Positions 59,305 to 64,000 of a stretch of DNA of 64,000 bases are shown here, piece after piece. Under the pieces are notes generated by a model. The model was not told the origin of the DNA. It saw only the letters and a program-made list of their open reading frames with translations, and searched no databases. The position numbers and the translations under genes were made by a program. Source of the DNA: Lachnospiraceae bacterium G11 (GTDB taxonomy: Bacteria; Bacillota; Clostridia; Lachnospirales; Lachnospiraceae); NCBI GenBank assembly GCA_900103495.1, contig FMWZ01000010.1, positions 99,983 to 163,982 of the forward strand, given 5' to 3'. Positions within the stretch are counted from its first letter, which is position 1, and each line of letters begins with the position of its first letter.

Positions 59305-59900
59305 TGGAGCTTTACAGCGGACATATCAATAAGTTAATAGATGAGCTTTCCAATCTTCCGGGCATAGGTTCCAAAACTGCCCAGAGGCTTGCTTTTCATA
59401 TAATAAATATGCCTGCTGAAAAGGTTAAGAGACTTGCGGATACATTGGTGGATGCCAAGGAGAATATAAAATACTGCTCCTGCTGTCAGACCTTGACGGA
59501 TAAGGAGATTTGTCCCATTTGTTCCAATCCCAGAAGAAACAAAGGCCAGATTATGGTGGTTGAAACTCCGAGGGATCTGGCGGCCTATGAGAAAACCGGC
59601 AAGTATGACGGTGTATATCACGTCCTTCACGGTGCCATTTCTCCAATGCTTGGAATCGGGCCAAATGATATAAGGCTTAAGGAACTGATGGTAAGACTTC
59701 AAAGCGATGTGGAGGAGGTTATTATAGCCACCAACTCAAGCCTTGAGGGCGAGACCACAGCCATGTACATAAGCAAGATGATTAAACCTACGGGAATTAA
59801 GGTTACGAGAATTGCAAGCGGAGTTCCCGTTGGCGGTGACCTTGAATATATAGATGAAGTAACACTATTACGAGCCCTTGAGGGTCGTACGGAGTTATAG
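59304..59900 (+). CDS. recR: recombination protein RecR
   Basis: A 198-residue repair protein acting with RecF and RecO. It has the helix-hairpin-helix [15 protein letters not shown], a four-Cys zinc finger (CSCC...CPIC), a Toprim domain starting [12 protein letters not shown] and a Walker-like C terminus ([19 protein letters not shown]). Full length for the family. Confidence 0.98.
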   Translation: MELYSGHINKLIDELSNLPGIGSKTAQRLAFHIINMPAEKVKRLADTLVDAKENIKYCSCCQTLTDKEICPICSNPRRNKGQIMVVETPRDLAAYEKTGKYDGVYHVLHGAISPMLGIGPNDIRLKELMVRLQSDVEEVIIATNSSLEGETTAMYISKMIKPTGIKVTRIASGVPVGGDLEYIDEVTLLRALEGRTEL

Positions 59901-59911
59901 GAGTTTTATAT

Positions 59912-61072
59912 ATGTCAAAAGAGGACATGGGTGAATTACTGAAGAAACACCGACTGGTTTTCGCCGGTCGGATTCTTTTGGCGATAGTGGCTGTGGCTGC
60001 TCTCGCTGTTTTCATTTATTTTCAGTACACCAACAGACAATATACCGAGATGGCAATGGGTCCGGTTCTTGTGAGACAGAGCGTTTCCGGAACCACAGAT
60101 ATTGCCATTGGCGACAACCTTATAACATACAGCTGCGATGGTGCGTCCTGCATGAACAGCTCCGGAGATGCAATCTGGAACCAGACCTTTGAGATGCAGA
60201 ATCCCATGGAGGCTCACTGCGGAAACGTAGTAGCCTTTGCCGATTACGACGGCAGAGATGTTTATGTAATGGACACTGACAAAATCCTTGGCCAGCTCAG
60301 TACCAACATGCCCATCAGAAAGCTTGATGTGACATCAAACGGTGTGATAATGACCATTCAGGAGGACTCCAAGGTTACCTGGATTTATCTTTACGATACA
60401 ACAGGTAAGACTCTGGCGTACTTTTCCACCAGAATGAGCAATACCGGCTATCCTACTGCGGTATCTGTTTCACCAAAGGCCAAGCTTGTGGGAATCGGAT
60501 ACACATATCCGGAGGCAGGTGAGCTTAAGACAAGAGTCGCATTCTATAACTTCGGAGATGTGGGAGAGAACGAGATTGACCATCTTGTAAGTGTCTATAA
60601 TTACTCCGACACTTTTGTGCCCTTCATTAAGTTTATGAATGATTCCACTGCCTTTGCGGTGGCAGACAACAGATTCATGATTTACTCGGGAAGCGAGGTT
60701 CCTGAGATTAAGAAGGAGCTACTCCTGGATAGACAGGTTCTTTCGGTTTACAACAATGAATCCTACATCGGATTGATTTTCTATAATGACGACACGGAGC
60801 ATCCCTTCAGACTGGAGGTTTACAATACCTCGGGTGATATGGTAACGGAGATTCCTTTGGCTTTTACCGGAGTGGCGGATGTAAAGGTTGTGTTCGACGA
60901 GGGAAGCATTATAGCTTACTCGGAGTCAATGTGCTATGTCTACAATATGTCAGGGCGAATCAAATACGAGGGAAGCTTTGACAACGGAGTAAGAATAATA
61001 TCGCCCAGAAACGGTAATTACAAATATATGATCGTAACCAACGATTCCATATATACCGCGGGCTTGAACTAA
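59912..61072 (+). CDS. DUF5711 family membrane-anchored protein
   Basis: A 386-residue protein with one N-terminal helix (about 17-38) and a large extracytoplasmic part made of repeating beta strands, likely a propeller. The repeats contain aromatic and Asp-rich blades such as YVMDTDKIL and WIYLYDTTGKTL. It matches the DUF5711 type found in Clostridia next to recR, function unknown. It lies 11 bp after recR and 12 bp before a cvpA-like gene; all are probably co-transcribed. Confidence 0.85.
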   Translation: MSKEDMGELLKKHRLVFAGRILLAIVAVAALAVFIYFQYTNRQYTEMAMGPVLVRQSVSGTTDIAIGDNLITYSCDGASCMNSSGDAIWNQTFEMQNPMEAHCGNVVAFADYDGRDVYVMDTDKILGQLSTNMPIRKLDVTSNGVIMTIQEDSKVTWIYLYDTTGKTLAYFSTRMSNTGYPTAVSVSPKAKLVGIGYTYPEAGELKTRVAFYNFGDVGENEIDHLVSVYNYSDTFVPFIKFMNDSTAFAVADNRFMIYSGSEVPEIKKELLLDRQVLSVYNNESYIGLIFYNDDTEHPFRLEVYNTSGDMVTEIPLAFTGVADVKVVFDEGSIIAYSESMCYVYNMSGRIKYEGSFDNGVRIISPRNGNYKYMIVTNDSIYTAGLN

Positions 61073-61084
61073 CGGGGAGATAAA

Positions 61085-61633
61085 TTGAACTTTTTACTTA
61101 TTTTATTGGTTTTAATCGGTATCTGGAGAGTTGTTGACGGATACAAAAACGGAATAGTCAAGGAAATTATTTCGCTTATTACTTTGGTGATACTGGCTCT
61201 GGCCACGGTTCTCATATCCAAAGCCATAAGCGCATACTTTGATAAACAGATTATAAACATGGCATCGGCTGTGTTGATGTTCTTAATTCTTTGCCTTGCT
61301 CATACGGCTTTAAAGTTTATATTTTTCTCGGCGAAGCTTATATCAAAGCTTCCCGTGATTTCCACATTTAATAAACTTATAGGCGGGGTGTTCGGCGTGG
61401 TGGAGACAATCCTTTTCGCATGGGTTATTTTCACCTTTACCATGTACATGGATCTTGGAGTTTTGGGAGAAGAGATTATTCTTTACACAAAGGATAATGA
61501 GGTGCTTACCTTCTTATATGAAAGAAACTATTTAGCCTATGGGGCAAGCCTTCTTATACCCCGCATCCCCTTCCTGAAATTCCTGTTGGATGAGGAAGTA
61601 CTCAGTAAATGGATAAAATACACTTCATTATAA
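61085..61633 (+). CDS. CvpA family membrane protein
   Basis: A 182-residue protein with about four helices. The start is TTG 61085, four bases after GGGGAGA. The opening segment LILLVLIGIWRVVDGYKNGIVKEII is the CvpA signature. Relatives are linked to colicin V export and to envelope stress. It overlaps the YdcF-like gene by 25 bp. Confidence 0.87.
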   Translation: MNFLLILLVLIGIWRVVDGYKNGIVKEIISLITLVILALATVLISKAISAYFDKQIINMASAVLMFLILCLAHTALKFIFFSAKLISKLPVISTFNKLIGGVFGVVETILFAWVIFTFTMYMDLGVLGEEIILYTKDNEVLTFLYERNYLAYGASLLIPRIPFLKFLLDEEVLSKWIKYTSL

Positions 61634-62370
61634 AAGTCATCTCTGTTCTGGCAGTCATATGGTTTATGATTCCCATGGTGGGGTTCGGCATTGTCAATAT
61701 AGGAAATGCAACGGGGACAGGTGTGTTCCTTGTGGTTTTCCTGTGCGACCTGTTCAGAAATCCACTGGGGAGATTCATAAGATTTTTATGGAACAGAATT
61801 CCCGGCAAAGTCTTGATTATCCTTGTGGCTCTGGCCATAGCGGGAATCTTCCTGACCGCAATGGTGGAGACTTTCTTTATTGTAAAAGAGAATTTCAATA
61901 AGCCCAAAGGCGATACCACTCTTGTGGTTTTGGGATGCGCCGTTTACGGAGAGACCCCCAGTAAGATTCTGGCAAGAAGAGTTGACGCGGCAGGAAAGTA
62001 CCTTGAGGAACATCCTGAGGCAGTGGCAGTTTTGTCAGGGGGAAAAGGTGAGGGCGAGAACATTTCGGAAGCGGAATGTATGTACAGGAGACTGGTGGCC
62101 AGAGGAATAGACCCCTCAAGGCTTTACAAGGAAGACAAATCTTCATCCACAAGGGAGAACCTTCTGTTTTCCCTTGAAATAATAAAAGAGAAAAACCTTC
62201 CCGGTACAATCACCATAACCACCAGCGGCTTCCACGCATTCAGGGCAAGGCTTGTGGCAAAGGATCTGGACCTTGAAACTTTTTCTCTCACATGTACCAC
62301 TCCATGGTATGCGCTTCCCACATATTACATCAGGGAGCTTTACGGAGTGCTTTATCAACTGTTTCTATAG
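61609..62370 (+). CDS. YdcF/SanA-like DUF218 protein
   Basis: A 253-residue protein with two or three N-terminal helices and a DUF218 domain from TLVVLGCAVYGETPS to the end, including VLSGGKGEGENISEAE, the Glu/Arg-rich SSSTRENLLFS and TSGFHAFRARLVA. Such proteins are tied to envelope barrier function. GAGGAAG lies 9 nt upstream. Its last 6 bp overlap the convergent SLC13-type gene. Confidence 0.9.
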   Translation: MDKIHFIIKVISVLAVIWFMIPMVGFGIVNIGNATGTGVFLVVFLCDLFRNPLGRFIRFLWNRIPGKVLIILVALAIAGIFLTAMVETFFIVKENFNKPKGDTTLVVLGCAVYGETPSKILARRVDAAGKYLEEHPEAVAVLSGGKGEGENISEAECMYRRLVARGIDPSRLYKEDKSSSTRENLLFSLEIIKEKNLPGTITITTSGFHAFRARLVAKDLDLETFSLTCTTPWYALPTYYIRELYGVLYQLFL

Positions 62371-63474
62371 AAATAAATGCAGTACGCAAAGTACAATCAA
62401 AAATACTATATTGAAAATTGTGAAGGCAGCGAAATATTTTCCGCTGCTTTCTTTATGCTCTTTGGTATAGGCCTTAAAGGAAATGAGGCTGGCCATGGAA
62501 GCAATCAAAGTTCCTAAGCCTCCCACGTTTACACCGGCCAGCAGCTCTTTGTATTCTGTGGTGAAGCCTGAAAGCATAAGGGTGGCGGGAACATTACTGA
62601 TAAACTGGCTTGTGATAACGGAGAGGGCGAATTCTTTTCCTTCCATTATATTGCCGAGGAAATTGCTGACCACGTCAATCTTTGCGAGGTTTCCCGTAAA
62701 GATAAAGAAACCGATGAAGGTAAGAAGCAAAATGTAATCGGCTCTGAAAAGAATCTGGTAATCCATAATGGCAACCACAACAAAGACTGCCGCCACCATA
62801 AAGTACCAGGGAATAACTCGTACCACCGAAAGCAAAGCTACTATAAATAGAAGACAGTAAATCACAATCTGAGGAACGCTTCCGAATCCGCTTACGAGAT
62901 TGGCGTCGGAGGTGGTCTCAAGTTTAGCTTTCTTATTTGGAATGGTAAAAACAGCAAGTCCTAACATTACCGCGGAAACCAAAGTATAAGGAAGCATTAC
63001 GGACACAAATTCAGGAAGGCTCATTCCGGTGAGGCCGTAGATGTAAAGGTTCTGGGGGTTACCGATGGGGGTAAGCATGCTTCCGAGGTTAGCGGCAATT
63101 GTCTGGAACACAATGACTGGAATCATCATATCGTCTCTTCCGCAGCTGTGAAGAACCATCAATGCAAAAGGAACAAAAGTGATGAGGGCCACGTCGTTCG
63201 TAATAAACATGCTTCCTATGAAGCACATAAAGATAAGAACGGCTGCCAACTGCCAGGCCTTCTTCACGCCGCCCATAAGCTTGCCGGCTATCTTTTCAAA
63301 TACGGTATTCTGCCTGAAACCCTGGATAATAACCATGAGTCCCCAAAGAATTCCCAAGGACCTGAAGTCAATATATCCTATATATTCTTTGTTTGGCTTT
63401 ACGAAAAAGGCTGAGACTATGGCCAGAACCCAGGCCACAGCAAGTACAGGGTCAAGTTTCTTAATCAGTTTCAT
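62365..63474 (-). CDS. SLC13/ArsB-type ion transporter permease
   Basis: A 369-residue membrane protein with about ten helices of the ion-transporter superfamily. SMFITNDVALITFVPFALMV and LTPIGNPQNLYIY in the first half and SQFISNVPATLMLSGF in the second are the characteristic re-entrant motifs. Substrates of relatives are dicarboxylates, citrate, sulfate or arsenite; the sequence does not choose. No ribosome site is seen, and its promoter puts the RNA start about 5 nt before the ATG. Confidence 0.88.
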   Translation of the reverse strand: MKLIKKLDPVLAVAWVLAIVSAFFVKPNKEYIGYIDFRSLGILWGLMVIIQGFRQNTVFEKIAGKLMGGVKKAWQLAAVLIFMCFIGSMFITNDVALITFVPFALMVLHSCGRDDMMIPVIVFQTIAANLGSMLTPIGNPQNLYIYGLTGMSLPEFVSVMLPYTLVSAVMLGLAVFTIPNKKAKLETTSDANLVSGFGSVPQIVIYCLLFIVALLSVVRVIPWYFMVAAVFVVVAIMDYQILFRADYILLLTFIGFFIFTGNLAKIDVVSNFLGNIMEGKEFALSVITSQFISNVPATLMLSGFTTEYKELLAGVNVGGLGTLIASMASLISFKAYTKEHKESSGKYFAAFTIFNIVFLIVLCVLHLFL

Positions 63475-63485
63475 AATGTTTTCTT

Positions 63486-63514
63486 TCTATATAATACTTG
63501 TTATATCAAATCAA
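63486..63514 (-). promoter_or_regulatory. promoter of the SLC13-type permease
   Basis: On the minus strand TTGATT (63514-63509), a 17-bp spacer and TATAGA (63491-63486). Confidence 0.65.
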
Positions 63515-63593
63515 CCTTTCGATAGTTTAGCGCCTTGGAAAAAGCCCGTCAAGACGGAGCACACAAAAGTAGAAAAAAAGTATGCAAAAGTTG

Positions 63594-63622
63594 TTGACAT
63601 TGAAAACCTAGTTTGTTAGTAT
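63594..63622 (+). promoter_or_regulatory. rRNA operon promoter
   Basis: TTGACA, a 17-bp spacer and TAGTAT preceded by TGT (extended -10). It lies about 160 bp before the 16S start; the leader between holds no gene. Confidence 0.8.
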
Positions 63623-63783
63623 ATATAAGTCGCACGTAAATGCGGCACATACGTACCTTGACAAATGAACAACAATGCAACCCTGAAACAATTCCTAAAA
63701 AATTGTTCAGAGAACAAAAACCTTTAATTAGTAAATTTTCGGTTTAGATAGCCAGACTATTTTGACCGGATTAAACAAACATT

Positions 63784-64000
<217 letters not shown>

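Noticed and set aside
63658..63663. Second TTGACA in the rRNA leader
   Set aside because: No acceptable -10 box follows at 16-18 bp; it is more likely part of the processed leader.

Overview
The window is a stretch of a low-GC Firmicutes chromosome. Its right end is the first ~217 nt of a 16S rRNA gene whose sequence looks like Lachnospiraceae (Clostridia). That placement is supported by the GH31 alpha-xylosidase, split transketolase subunits, HprK/Crh-like carbon control, strong AGGAGG-type ribosome binding sites and the absence of respiratory genes. It is almost entirely housekeeping and carbon-metabolism chromosome: no transposase, integrase, prophage or CRISPR array was seen.

Layout. 1-5.7 kb: end of a membrane transglutaminase gene, a nuclease-helicase fusion, uridine phosphorylase and a CBS-type Mn-dependent pyrophosphatase that overlaps a lipoprotein gene. 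4.7-13.4 kb: a coherent sensing and uptake module made of a solute-binding lipoprotein, a YesM/LytS-type histidine kinase and an AraC-type response regulator, followed by a highly expressed solute-binding lipoprotein, a fused two-domain permease and an ABC ATPase with a very large insertion. This resembles the three-component hexose-phosphate sensors (HptARS) joined to an AfuABC-like importer, but the substrate is inferred. 13.5-19.4 kb: a beta-helix lipoprotein, endonuclease III, and an FtsX-type ABC exporter with its TetR repressor; matching operator palindromes lie in front of both the exporter and the repressor. 19.5-24.7 kb: galM, a LemA-like protein, a 10-bp-phased ATTATATT array in front of an ORC/Cdc6-like AAA+ ATPase, a PAP2 phosphatase and a DUF1846 protein. 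24.8-31.2 kb: ftsH, uvrC and an alpha-xylosidase. 31.3-36.4 kb: hprK, ROK glucokinase, murB, whiA, an HPr/Crh-like protein with Asp at position 15, and class II aldolase. 36.9-44.9 kb: cyclophilin, a GNAT protein, nagB, nagA, two transketolase subunits, rpe and metG. 45-52.9 kb: two diguanylate cyclases, an alpha/beta hydrolase, a GNAT protein, a DUF624 protein, an MsmK-type ATPase and a CdaR-type regulator. 52.9-64 kb: SRP RNA, tadA, an NrdG-like activase, a MATE transporter, tRNA-Ser(CGA), then pfkA-dnaX-ybaB-recR-DUF5711-cvpA-ydcF, an SLC13-type permease and the rRNA promoter with the 16S start.

Themes. Carbon control (HprK, Crh-like protein, glucokinase, aldolase, phosphofructokinase, MsmK ATPase, nagAB) is concentrated here. 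Several well-expressed genes carry a short perfect hairpin at or near the predicted transcript 5' end, and several others (uvrC, tadA, SLC13 permease) appear to be leaderless. The observations most worth following up are the phased AT array with its ATPase, the ABC ATPase insertion within the three-component module, and the Asp15 Crh-like protein in a cluster lacking rapZ and yvcK. All functional calls come from reading motifs and context; no database search was run.
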